Source of the DNA: Polyangium spumosum
GTDB lineage: Bacteria; Myxococcota_A; Polyangia; Polyangiales; Polyangiaceae
NCBI RefSeq assembly: GCF_009649845.1
Contig: NZ_WJIE01000029.1
Span: forward strand, 1 to 47,044
Length of the DNA stretch: 47,044 bases
Reading direction: 5' to 3'
In this document: piece by piece, positions 35,083 to 44,000 of the stretch
Numbering within the stretch: the first letter of the stretch is position 1
Layout: each line of letters begins with the position of its first letter
Translations under genes and position numbers: made by a program
The notes under the pieces: generated by a model
What the model was told of the DNA's origin: nothing
The model's input: only the letters and a program-made list of their open reading frames with translations
The model's database searches: none

Positions 35083-38000
35083 TCGGAATCCGGGCACGAG
35101 TAGGTGATGTCCCAGCTCTTCACGATGGCCGCCGCGCTCTTGTTCGACGCCGGGTTCAGCGTGATCGAGAGCTCGAGGTGGCTCCGCCTGGCGCCCGCGG
35201 CGCCCAGCTCGTCGAAGAGGGAGACCGGGCACGGCGCCGGGCCGCCCATCGGACAAACCTGCGTGTCGGGTGAGGCTTGCGCCGTCGCGAGGGTCTCGAA
35301 CGTCGCGGCGCCGAGGGCGGCTTGCGCGTTCGCCGTGCGCGCCTTCCAGACCACGTTCGTATCGGCCGCCGTGAGGGTGTCGTAGGCGAGGAAGCCCCAT
35401 TGCACCTTCGTCCCCGGCGGGCAATCGGCCTCGTATTCGTACGTGAACGTCGCCGGGTCGTATCCGCCGGGGCAGCCGAGGTCGACGGCGAGCTTGGCGC
35501 CGGTGTCCCCGAGGACCGTCTGGCACGTCGAGGGGCAAAGCTTGAGCTGCGCGGGGTTCGCGGGGTCGTCGTAATACCAGCCCGCCCCGCAGGCCGCCGC
35601 GGAGCCGACATTGCCGAGCAGCACCGGCGCGCCCGCGCTCGGCGTGAACGTGACCTTCGCCGCGCTCGGATCGTAGACGCCGCCGCTCGGGACCACGAAA
35701 TCGCAGGAGAGAGTGTCGCCCTTGATCTGGATCAGCGCCGAGAGCAGCTCGTTCTCGACGTTGCCGCCGGGCGCGACGAAGAAGCCCTTCTGCGTGCCGC
35801 CCTTCGACGCGATCTGGTTCATGAAGCTCTGGTTCGCGCCCTGGATCCCGATGGCGTACGTCTTGACCCCGTGGTCCTGGAAAGCGGCGCCCGCGAGGTT
35901 CGAGATCGCGGTCTCGCTCTCGTTGCAGCCGACCGGATCACCGTCGGTCGCGAAGACGACGAACGCCTCCTCGTCCGGGTGGTTGGCCTTGTACTCGATG
36001 GCCCATTGCGTGGCCCCGTCGAGCGCCGGATACATGGGCGTGTTGCTGCCCGGCGATTTCGCGTCGAGGGCGTCGACGAGCTTCTTCTCCTGCGCGTCGG
36101 CCGGCGCGGACTGGAGCGAGAGCACGCCGACGTCGACGAGGGGCGCCTTGCAGGCCGTGGCGCTGCACGAGATCTCGTTGCAGCCATTCACCGGCTGGTT
36201 GTCCGCCCAGAACCGGAGCGCGACGCCGAGGCCGGCCGAGCCCGGATCCTTGAAGAACTTCTTCAGCGCCTTCACCGTGGCCGTCCAGCGCGTCTCGCCG
36301 CTGCCGACGCTCGTCGTCATCGAGCCCGAGCGGTCGAGCGCGACGAACATGTTCACGCGCTTGACGGTCGCCGTCGTCGTATTCGAGCAGCTCGGCGAGC
36401 CGCAGGCGACGTTGGGCGCGAATGACGCCCAGTTGTCGAGGCACTGGCACTCGGGGAGCTGCGTGTATCCGCCGTGGCTCGGTGGGTTCACCATGAGCTC
36501 GCGCTTCGAGCCGCCGAGGTTGCAGCTCGCCGCCGGGACGTTGATACATTTCCCGGGCGGGATGGGGCTCGGCGTGGTGCAGCTCTGCGCGCCCGCGACC
36601 GCCTGGTTCGGGTTGCATCGGCCGAACTGACCGGAGCCCGCGGGCAAGCTCAGGATCTTCACCCCCGCGGGCACGACGGTGTTTCCGTGGTTGCACACGG
36701 GCACCGAGCCGTCGCAGGGGACGCCGATCGACATGTCGTGGCCGGCGCAGTCCGGATCCGTTTGGCCGGGCAACCAGGGCACGCAATCACCCTTCACCGG
36801 ACAACCCTCGCCGCAGAGCGTCTTCACGCGGTCCACGCAGAGGTTCGTCCAGGCCACGTCGCAGCAGTCCGGCAGCTCCTGGCAGATCGTCGCGACGCAC
36901 GCGTCGCAGGCGGGGTCGAGCTTCTCGCCCGAATCACACTTGTTGTGGGAGCAAGGCGGATCCGGGTAACATTTCGCGCCGCAGACGCTGTCGACCATAC
37001 CCACGCACGCGCCGTCCCACTGGAACGGGCCGCAGGATTTGCCGCAGACGCTCCCGACCTTGTCCACGCAGGACGTGGTCCAGCTCGCGTCGCAGGACTC
37101 GCCGCAGAGCGTGTCGACCTTGTCCACGCACCGCTGCTTCCAGCCCGAGCTGCACGAGTTCCCGCAGACGCTCTCGACCTTGTCCTCGCACGCCTGCGAC
37201 CATTTCGGCGACGGGCACTTGTCGTTCTGCTGGCACACGCTGGCGACGAGGTTCACGCACTGCGAGTTCCACGCGTTGCCGTTCCCGGTGCAGCAGCTCG
37301 GCTTGACCGTGCAGACCGCGGCCACGCAAGGATCGCAGTTCGTGTTCAGCCTGGAGCCCGTCGAGCAATAGTCGTGCGCGCAGGCGACCGAGCCGGGCGT
37401 GTCGTCGCAACATTTCGGATCCGCGGCGCAGATCTTGTCCACGCACGGGTGACAGCCCTTCTCGAGCGCCGCGCCCGACGAGCAGTAGCCGTGCGAGCAG
37501 GTGCCGGTCGAGGAGATGTTGCAGCACTTCGGGTCGTCCTCGCAGATCGTCGTGACGCAGGAATTGCAGGCCTTGCTCAGCGAGCTGCCCGTCTTGCAGT
37601 AATCGTGCGAGCAGGAGCCCCACGTCTTCAGGCCGCAGCACCTCGGCTCGACGTCGCAGATGGCCGTCACGCACGGATCGCAGCCGTCCGTGAGCTTCGT
37701 GCCCGTCTCGCAATAATCGTGCGCGCACGACCCGCCGTACGTCGCCTCGCAGCAGGTCGGGTCGATCCCGCAGATCTCGTCGACGCAGGGATCACAGCCG
37801 TACGCGAGTGGATCGCCGACGGCGCACTTGTTGTGGTTGCAGGTGCCGAACACCGGCGCCGAGCAGTACTGGTTGAACTGGCAATCCGCGCCCTCGTCGC
37901 AGGGCTGCCCGATGCCCTGCTCCACGAGATCCGGGGGATAGTCCCCGACGTCGCCCGTCTGCCACGAGAAGATCGGCGTCTGCGAGAATGGCTTGAGCCC

Positions 38001-38480
38001 TCCGGGCGGATCCTCGTCGAAGACCTGGCAGGAGGGATCACAAGGGTTGTTCGCGCAATCCGCGAGGGCCCCGCTCGTCGGGGCGGAGGGCTTCTCGTTC
38101 GAAGCGGAGCCTCCCGGCGCGAGCGCCGCCTCGTCCTCCTGGCAAGGGCCCCACGCGCCATTCTTGCAGATATGGACGCCCTTGAAGCACGACACCACGC
38201 CGTTGTGCTCGCCGAGCTGCACGGTGCACGTCTTCTTCTGGCCCTCCTGGCAAAGGATGGGCGCCCCCCCTGTGCCCTCGCCGCCGTGCCCGCCGCCGCC
38301 CTCCCCCTCGCCGCCGGCGCCATTGTCGCCGCCCATCGACGGATCCGTCCCCCGGGGCGGCAGCTCGCCTCCACCCTGACTGCAGGCGACGAGCAAGGAC
38401 ATGAAAACCACCACGAAACTCGCGAGCCCGAGCGAGCCTTTCGCTGACGGTCTTCTCGCCGTCCTGCGATGATGAATCAT
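35079..38480 (-). CDS. Cys-rich repeat and von Willebrand A domain lipoprotein
   Basis: 1133 aa. Lipobox LLVAC near residue 33, Gly-rich linker, then five tandem ~38-residue Cys repeats of the form C-x-H-x2-C...CDPCV-x2-IC-x3-P-x-CC (~215-410), four ~20-residue repeats WxxxCVDKVxxxCGxxC (~425-505), a sixth long repeat (~511-565), a vWA domain (~705-920) with MIDAS DRSGS, and a ~210-residue C-terminal domain. Layout resembles an outer-membrane adhesin or matrix-binding protein; the many Cys need disulphides or metal. ATG 38480 has GGAGG 9 nt upstream and a good promoter. Coupled to the DUF4215 lipoprotein downstream. Role inferred. Confidence 0.87.
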   Translation of the reverse strand: MIHHRRTARRPSAKGSLGLASFVVVFMSLLVACSQGGGELPPRGTDPSMGGDNGAGGEGEGGGGHGGEGTGGAPILCQEGQKKTCTVQLGEHNGVVSCFKGVHICKNGAWGPCQEDEAALAPGGSASNEKPSAPTSGALADCANNPCDPSCQVFDEDPPGGLKPFSQTPIFSWQTGDVGDYPPDLVEQGIGQPCDEGADCQFNQYCSAPVFGTCNHNKCAVGDPLAYGCDPCVDEICGIDPTCCEATYGGSCAHDYCETGTKLTDGCDPCVTAICDVEPRCCGLKTWGSCSHDYCKTGSSLSKACNSCVTTICEDDPKCCNISSTGTCSHGYCSSGAALEKGCHPCVDKICAADPKCCDDTPGSVACAHDYCSTGSRLNTNCDPCVAAVCTVKPSCCTGNGNAWNSQCVNLVASVCQQNDKCPSPKWSQACEDKVESVCGNSCSSGWKQRCVDKVDTLCGESCDASWTTSCVDKVGSVCGKSCGPFQWDGACVGMVDSVCGAKCYPDPPCSHNKCDSGEKLDPACDACVATICQELPDCCDVAWTNLCVDRVKTLCGEGCPVKGDCVPWLPGQTDPDCAGHDMSIGVPCDGSVPVCNHGNTVVPAGVKILSLPAGSGQFGRCNPNQAVAGAQSCTTPSPIPPGKCINVPAASCNLGGSKRELMVNPPSHGGYTQLPECQCLDNWASFAPNVACGSPSCSNTTTATVKRVNMFVALDRSGSMTTSVGSGETRWTATVKALKKFFKDPGSAGLGVALRFWADNQPVNGCNEISCSATACKAPLVDVGVLSLQSAPADAQEKKLVDALDAKSPGSNTPMYPALDGATQWAIEYKANHPDEEAFVVFATDGDPVGCNESETAISNLAGAAFQDHGVKTYAIGIQGANQSFMNQIASKGGTQKGFFVAPGGNVENELLSALIQIKGDTLSCDFVVPSGGVYDPSAAKVTFTPSAGAPVLLGNVGSAAACGAGWYYDDPANPAQLKLCPSTCQTVLGDTGAKLAVDLGCPGGYDPATFTYEYEADCPPGTKVQWGFLAYDTLTAADTNVVWKARTANAQAALGAATFETLATAQASPDTQVCPMGGPAPCPVSLFDELGAAGARRSHLELSITLNPASNKSAAAIVKSWDITYSCPDSE

Positions 38481-38508
38481 GGTAAAGCGCCTCCAGTGCC
38501 AACCTTCC

Positions 38509-38536
38509 ATAATGCATGAAGTGGTTCTGGAATCAA
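38509..38536 (-). promoter_or_regulatory. Sigma-70-like promoter for the vWA lipoprotein gene
   Basis: On the minus strand TTGATT (38536-38531), 16-bp spacer, CATTAT (38514-38509), in a locally AT-rich pocket; predicted start about 22 nt before the ribosome site and ATG. The rest of 38481-38614 shows nothing else. Confidence 0.4.
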
Positions 38537-38614
38537 GCGCTTTGGTCGGTCGAGTTACCAGTGTGAGCCCGACCGGGAGCCCAGGCGGCGTGTGCGCTCT
38601 GTCGCGGCTCGAGG

Positions 38615-39457
38615 TTACGCGCCGAGCGTCGAAGCGAGCCGCGGCAAGAGCTCCCCGAGGCGCGCGTCCACGCGCACCGCCGCGTGCGCGTCGCCCCGCG
38701 TCGGCCCCAGGTTCACGATGGCCACGGGCACGCCACGCTCGCTCGCGCGCCGGACGAATCGATACCCCGAATACACCGTGAGCGACGAACCCACGACGAG
38801 CAGCACCTCCGCCTCGTCGAAGAGCGCCCACGCCGCCTCGGTGACGGGCGCGGGCACGTTCTCGCCAAAAAAGACGACGTCGGGCTTCAGCGTGCCGCCG
38901 CAGCCGAGACAAGCCGGGACGTGAAAATCGGCGAAGGCGTCGTGCTCGAGGTCGGCGTCGCCGTCGGGCGCGAGGGCCGTGCCCCACTGGTAAAACGAAG
39001 GGTTCTCCGCGATGAGCCGCTCCTGCAAGGACGCGCGAGGCTCGATCACGCCGCAGCCGAGGCAACGGACGCGGGCGAGCGCGCCGTGCAGCTCGATCAC
39101 TCGTTCGCTGCCCGCGGCCTGGTGCAGCCCGTCGACGTTTTGCGTGATCGTCCCTGCGAGGCGTCCTGCCCGCTCCAGCGCGGCGAGCGCGACGTGGGCC
39201 GGGTTCGGCCTCGCCGCGGCGATCCTCGGCCAGCCGTTCATGCTGCGCGCCCAGTACCGCGCCCGCGCCGCGGGATCGTGGATGAACGCCCGCGCTTGTA
39301 TGGGATTGCGCGCGCGGCGCGCGGTCTCGGGGCCGCGGTAATCGGGGATGCCCGACTCCGTGCTCATGCCCGCGCCCGCGAGCGCGACGGCCCGCCGGCC
39401 GGCGAGCAGCCGAGCGAGGGGCTCGGCGAGCGCGAGGTCGATCCCTTCGGAGGCCAC
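38615..39457 (-). CDS. Sir2-family NAD+-dependent deacylase (SIRT4-like)
   Basis: 280 aa. Rossmann motif [15 protein letters not shown] (Tyr in place of the usual Phe), TQNVDGLHQ, catalytic His in IELHGAL, and two CLGC zinc pairs separated by a long ~48-residue insertion, which is typical of class II (SIRT4-type) rather than CobB-type sirtuins. Cytoplasmic; removes acyl groups from protein lysines. GTG 39457 is taken as start, since ATG within the Rossmann motif would destroy it. Divergent from clpS with a 72-bp gap. Confidence 0.9.
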   Translation of the reverse strand: MASEGIDLALAEPLARLLAGRRAVALAGAGMSTESGIPDYRGPETARRARNPIQARAFIHDPAARARYWARSMNGWPRIAAARPNPAHVALAALERAGRLAGTITQNVDGLHQAAGSERVIELHGALARVRCLGCGVIEPRASLQERLIAENPSFYQWGTALAPDGDADLEHDAFADFHVPACLGCGGTLKPDVVFFGENVPAPVTEAAWALFDEAEVLLVVGSSLTVYSGYRFVRRASERGVPVAIVNLGPTRGDAHAAVRVDARLGELLPRLASTLGA

Positions 39458-39489
39458 GCCCCAGCGTAGCGCACGTGGTGAGCCGAGGC

Positions 39490-39517
39490 TTGTGGAGGGC
39501 GGGCGCGCGGATAAGAT
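39490..39517 (+). promoter_or_regulatory. Possible clpS promoter
   Basis: TTGTGG (39490-39495), 16-bp spacer, TAAGAT (39512-39517), then a short leader with GAGG before ATG 39530. Fair match to a sigma-70 promoter for a GC-rich organism. Confidence 0.33.
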
Positions 39518-39529
39518 CCCGCGAGGCCC

Positions 39530-39859
39530 ATGGCGAACGACCCGAAGCGGCGCGAGGACACGGACTCCGATCTCGCCGTCGCGCAAAAACGCAAGGTCGA
39601 GAAGGCGAAGCGCTGGCAGGTCGTCTTCCACAACGACAACTACACGACGAAATGGTTCGTCGTCGACGTGCTCGTCCGCTTCTTCCACATGGATGAGACC
39701 TCGGCGCTGAGCTTCATGCTCGTCGTGCACAACACCGGGCGCGGCGTGGCCGGCGTCTACACGAAGGACATCGCCGAGACGAAGGCCAAGCTCGTCCAGG
39801 AGCACGCGCGCGAGTACGGCATGCCGCTGCGAGTGACGGTCGAGCCGGACGACGACTGA
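39530..39859 (+). CDS. ATP-dependent Clp protease adaptor ClpS
   Basis: 109 aa cytoplasmic adaptor that delivers N-degron proteins to ClpAP. The core matches Clp[11 protein letters not shown] (the N-end-rule pocket Asn/Asp), [27 protein letters not shown], and the C-terminal [11 protein letters not shown]. The N-terminal extension (~27 residues, charged) is where ClpS contacts ClpA. clpA is not adjacent. The gene ends 3 bp from the convergent stop of the PAAR gene. Divergent from a Sir2 gene. Confidence 0.92.
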   Translation: MANDPKRREDTDSDLAVAQKRKVEKAKRWQVVFHNDNYTTKWFVVDVLVRFFHMDETSALSFMLVVHNTGRGVAGVYTKDIAETKAKLVQEHAREYGMPLRVTVEPDDD

Positions 39860-39862
39860 ACG

Positions 39863-40588
39863 CTATTTCCCGCCGCCGGAGAGCAACGCGCCGCCGAGGA
39901 TCCCTTCGAGCGCCCCGCCCACCGAGCCCACGAGATCCCCGACCTTGCCGAGCGTCTCGTCGACGGCCCCCGTGACCTCGTCGGCCGCCGCCGAGACCTT
40001 CTCCGCGCCCGTGGCGAGCGCCGCGCCGAGCTCGTTCAATCGCTCGATCGCCCCCGTCTTCGTGAGCACCGCGCCGAGCACGACCGCGCCGAGCGAGCCC
40101 GCGAGCTCCTCCAGCGATACCAGCTTCGGCGCCGCCGCCGCGCCGCCCACGACCACGGTCTTCACCCCGTCGCAGACCGTCGCCCCGCAGCTCGTCTTGT
40201 CGCCGACCCGCACGAGCTGTTTCCCGCGCACGAGCACGCTCGGGCTCCCTGCGATGATGGGCTGCGCGACGTGCGGCCCGCACGGCTGGGGCAGGGAAGG
40301 GGCGAGCACGGCCATCTGACCCGGCCCGAGCATCACGTCCGGCGCGCCCGTGGCCACCACGCCCGTCGTCAGGATCGGGACCATGTCCACGAGCGAGATC
40401 GACGTCCCCGCGGGCGCCGCGCCCATCCCCGCGCCCAGGCTCGCCGCGCCCGCGCCGCCGAGCCCCGCCGGCCCCACGACCGCGCTGCCGAGCGCCTGCG
40501 CGACCATCGCCCCGCTCGGCGTCACGAGCGGCATCGCCGCGTGCGCGAGCCTCGAACCGACCTTCGCCGCGAGGTGCCCCGTGCTCAT
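39863..40588 (-). CDS. PAAR-domain spike-tip protein with prePAAR-like start
   Basis: 241 aa. The N-terminus has AAKVGSRLAH (residues 7-16), close in spacing to the prePAAR motif AARxxDxxxH. A hydrophobic Gly/Ala stretch follows (~27-60), then PAAR-type sequence VMLGPGQMAVLAPSLPQ and GSPSVLVRGKQLVRVGDKTSCGATVC, and a ~90-residue helical tail with no recognised toxin domain. PAAR proteins cap the VgrG spike of type VI secretion systems. Strong ribosome site (GAGGAGG, 6 nt before ATG 40588). Last gene of the operon, after DUF1795 and VgrG, 10 bp gap. Type VI role is from family and context. Confidence 0.85.
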   Translation of the reverse strand: MSTGHLAAKVGSRLAHAAMPLVTPSGAMVAQALGSAVVGPAGLGGAGAASLGAGMGAAPAGTSISLVDMVPILTTGVVATGAPDVMLGPGQMAVLAPSLPQPCGPHVAQPIIAGSPSVLVRGKQLVRVGDKTSCGATVCDGVKTVVVGGAAAAPKLVSLEELAGSLGAVVLGAVLTKTGAIERLNELGAALATGAEKVSAAADEVTGAVDETLGKVGDLVGSVGGALEGILGGALLSGGGK

Positions 40589-40598
40589 GTACGCCTCC

Positions 40599-41045
40599 TC
40601 AAGCCTCCTCCCCCGGCCGGGGGAAGCGCACCGTCGACAGGATTCGATCGAAGAGCGGGTTCATCTGATCCGCGTCGACCCTCGCGGCCGTCGCATTGAA
40701 GCAAAACACCGTGCGCCGCCGCCCGAGGGCCATCGCGAGCCTCTGCTCGAGCTCGCCGCTCTGCGCGCGCCACGTGAAATGCAGCTCGATCCCCGGCTGC
40801 CCGCCCAGCGTGCGCTCCCTCCGGTCCTTCAGCTCGAACCCCTCGAGGCGCTTGCCGAGCTCCGCGAGCTGTTTGTCCGCGTAGGACACGAGGGTCTCCT
40901 CGGGGGAGAGCACGTCGCGCGTCATGACCACGTTTGGCGCGGTCGATTGTCCGGGCCGCGGCGTGGCGGCGAACGCCACCATCGTCCGGTCTTCCCAGTG
41001 GCGGGGTACGTCGAAGGAGACGTCTCGGCTCTCGTATCGCGACAT
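40599..41045 (-). CDS. DUF1795 (DcrB/Eag-chaperone-like) protein
   Basis: 148 aa, no signal peptide. Pattern VSFDVPRHWEDRTMVAF...VVMTRDVLS...L...F...ERTLGGQPGIELHFTWR...MALGRRRTVFCFNATA is that of the DUF1795 fold. In type VI systems, DUF1795 proteins (Eag) are chaperones for the membrane segments of prePAAR effectors and bind between VgrG and PAAR partners. Gene order here (VgrG, DUF1795, PAAR; 11 and 10 bp gaps) fits this role, and the PAAR protein next door has a prePAAR-like start with a hydrophobic stretch. Ribosome site GGAGAG before ATG 41045. Confidence 0.82.
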   Translation of the reverse strand: MSRYESRDVSFDVPRHWEDRTMVAFAATPRPGQSTAPNVVMTRDVLSPEETLVSYADKQLAELGKRLEGFELKDRRERTLGGQPGIELHFTWRAQSGELEQRLAMALGRRRTVFCFNATAARVDADQMNPLFDRILSTVRFPRPGEEA

Positions 41046-41056
41046 TCGCTCTCTCC

Positions 41057-44000
41057 TCAGATGACCGCGGCGCGCTTCACGAAGGCCTCGGCGAGCTCGC
41101 CCCAGGGCCGCTCGTAGACCACGTAGCCCTTCTTCGTGAGGGTGTGGACGAACGCGTCGTTCGAGGAGAACCCGTTCATCTGCGCCTCGACGAGGTGCGC
41201 CTCGAGCTCGGGGCCCGAGACCGGCATCGCGCCTTGTGTCTTCATCACGAAGAGCTGCCCCTCGCCCGGGCTCTGCAGGATCGTCGCGCCCTTCGAGCCA
41301 CCATTCAGCGCGGAGGCCACGTCCTCGCCCGTGAACCCACCGGCGCGCGACACGAGCTGCCCGAGCGATTGCCCCTCCGGCGCGGCGCCTTGCCCGAGGT
41401 TCAACTGCGGGCCGGCGAGCGCATTCGATCCGCCCGACCCATTCCCACCGCCGAGCGCATTCTGGAGCGCCTGCTTGGCTTGCCCGAGCGCGTCTCCTGC
41501 TTGCTCGCCGCTCGCGCCGACCGCGTCGCTCGTCGCCTCCGCGGCGTCCTTGCCCTTGCCCGTCAGCTCGCCCCAGAAGTCCTCGGCCTCGTCCTTGATG
41601 TCGCCCCAGGCCTCCTTCGTGTCGCCCTTGACGTCCTTCCAGGCCTCTTTTGCGTCCTTCCCGGCCTGCTTCAGCTCGTCCTTCGTCTGGTTCCAGGTCT
41701 CCTTCGCCTCGACCTTGGTCTGCTTCCAGGCCTCCTTGGCCTCCTCGACCGTCTGCTTGGCGTCCGCCTTCGTCTGGTCCCAGGTCTCCTTCGCCTCGGC
41801 CTTGGTCTGCTTCCAGGTCTCCTTCGCCTCTTCCCAGGTCTGCTTCGCTTCGGCCTTGGTCTGGTTCCAGCTCTCCTTCGCGTCGGTCTTGACCTCGTTC
41901 CACGCGGCCTTCGTCTCCGCGACGAACTCCTTCGGGATCGCCTTCACGTCGGCGATGAGATCCTTCGCGTCCGCGATGGTCTGCTTGACCGTCTCCTTCG
42001 CGCTCTCGATCTGGCCCTTCACCTCATCGACGACGGCCAACGCTCGCGCCTTGACCTCCTCGACCTTGGCCTTCGCCTGGGCCTTCCACTCCTCGACCTT
42101 GCCCTTCCACTCCTGGACCTTCTGCTTGACCTCTTCCTTGGCGCCCTCGATCCGCGCCTTGAGCTCCTGCACGCGCGCCTTCGCGGCCTCGACCTGCGTC
42201 TTGGCCTGCTCGATGATCTCGCCCGCCTGCTTCTTCATCTCCTGGAAGCGCTCGACGGCCTGATCCTTCAGCGCGATCACGCGCTCCTTGATCTCCTTCA
42301 CGCGGGCCTTGGCCTGCTCCTTGAGATCGTTGATGCGGCCCTTGATCTCCTCGATCTTGGCCTTGGCCTGCTCCTTCACGGCCTCGACGCGGCCCTTGAT
42401 CTCCTCGATCTTGGCCTCGACCCGCGCCTTCGCCTCGGCGAACTTCTCCTTCACCTCGGCGACCTTGCCGAGCACGGCCGCCTTCGCCGCTTCGAGCTTG
42501 CCCTTGAACTCCTCGACGATCGCCACGGCGCGCGCCTTGGCCTCCTCCAGCTTGCCGCGCAGCTCCTGGATCTTCGCCTGCACCTGCGCCTTCGCCGCCT
42601 CGAGCTTGGCCTTGACCTCCTCGAACTTGGCGATGGCCATCTGCTTCGCGGCTTCTGCCCGCGCGCGCAGATCCTCGACCGCGCCGCGGATCTTCTCCTG
42701 CACGTCCCCCACGACCTCGCCGGCCCGCGCGCGGATCTGATCGATACGCTCCTGCAGCTTCTTCTGCTCGAGCGCCACACGATCGAGGATGTCGTCGACG
42801 ATCGCGCCCGGCACGTCGAGCACCTTGTCGATCGCCGCCTGGATCTGCTCGTTGATGGCCTCGGGCATGATCAAATACCCCGGCGCGTCCGCGATCGACG
42901 CGGGTGGCTCCTCGAGCAAGCGCCGCAGCGCGCCCTCCACGGCCTCCTCGTCGAAGCCGCCCGGGATCTCGTCGAACACCTTCGCCGAGAGCGCCTTCGC
43001 CGCGTTGTTCACGGCCTCCGGGAACGCGAGATCCGCGAGGTTGATCTCGGCCGCGCCGAGCGACATCGGCACGGGCGAGCTCGCGCCCGCGGTGTTCAGA
43101 AGAACGTTCGGCGCGCCGTCGATGTGCACCTCGCGCCCCGCGAGCCCCGCGAGCCCTGCGGCGCTCACCTTGATGCTGCCGCTCGCGTCGAGGAAGATAT
43201 CGCCGCCCGCGATCGTGAGCGACGCCTTGCCCGTCGAGAGCACGACGCGATCCCGCGACAGCGAAGCGCCCGTCTCGCCGACCTGGATGTGGCACTCGCC
43301 GCCGACGACGAGCACGTCGCTCCCCTCCACGCGCGACGTGCGATTGCCGACGACGTGCAGCGCCTGATCCGCGCCCACCTTTCGGCTCTCGCGCTCGCCG
43401 ACCTGCACGTCGAGATCGGTGCCGACCTGGAGCGTGTGTTTCTCCCGGACGATCTCCTCGCGGTCCTTCTGCGCGTGCATGAACACCTTCTCGCGCCCCT
43501 TGGCGTCCTCGAAGGTGATCTCGTTCGAGCCGCCGGATCCTGGCGAGCTATCGCTCTTCCACGAGGTCTTCGTCTTGTGATCGGGCAGCTTGTACGGGTG
43601 CGGCGAGGTGCCGTTGAAGACGCGGCCGACGATGATCGGCTGGTCGGGGTCGCCCTCGAGGAAATCGACGAGCACCTCCTGCCCGACGCGCGGGATCGCG
43701 ACGTTTCCATACCCGCGCCCCGCCCAGACCTGGCTCACGCGCATCCAGCACGAGCTCTCGCCCTCGTACTTGCCCTCGCGATCCCAGTGGAACTGCACGC
43801 GCACGCGGCCGTACTCGTCGACGTGGATCTCCTCGCCGGGCGGGCCGACGACGACCGCGCTTTGCAGACCGCCCATGCGTGGCTTCGGCGTGACGGGCGC
43901 GGGCCTGTACGGATCGTCGGCGAACACGGCCATGCCCGTGCTCGACCAGTCGCCCTCGCTTGTCCCTTCGAGCGTCCGTTGCACGAGCAGCAGGCGCTTG

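Noticed and set aside
35079-39065. Longer start for the vWA gene (to 39065)
   Set aside because: The upstream part is antisense to the Sir2 gene; ATG 38480 has a signal peptide, lipobox, ribosome site and promoter.
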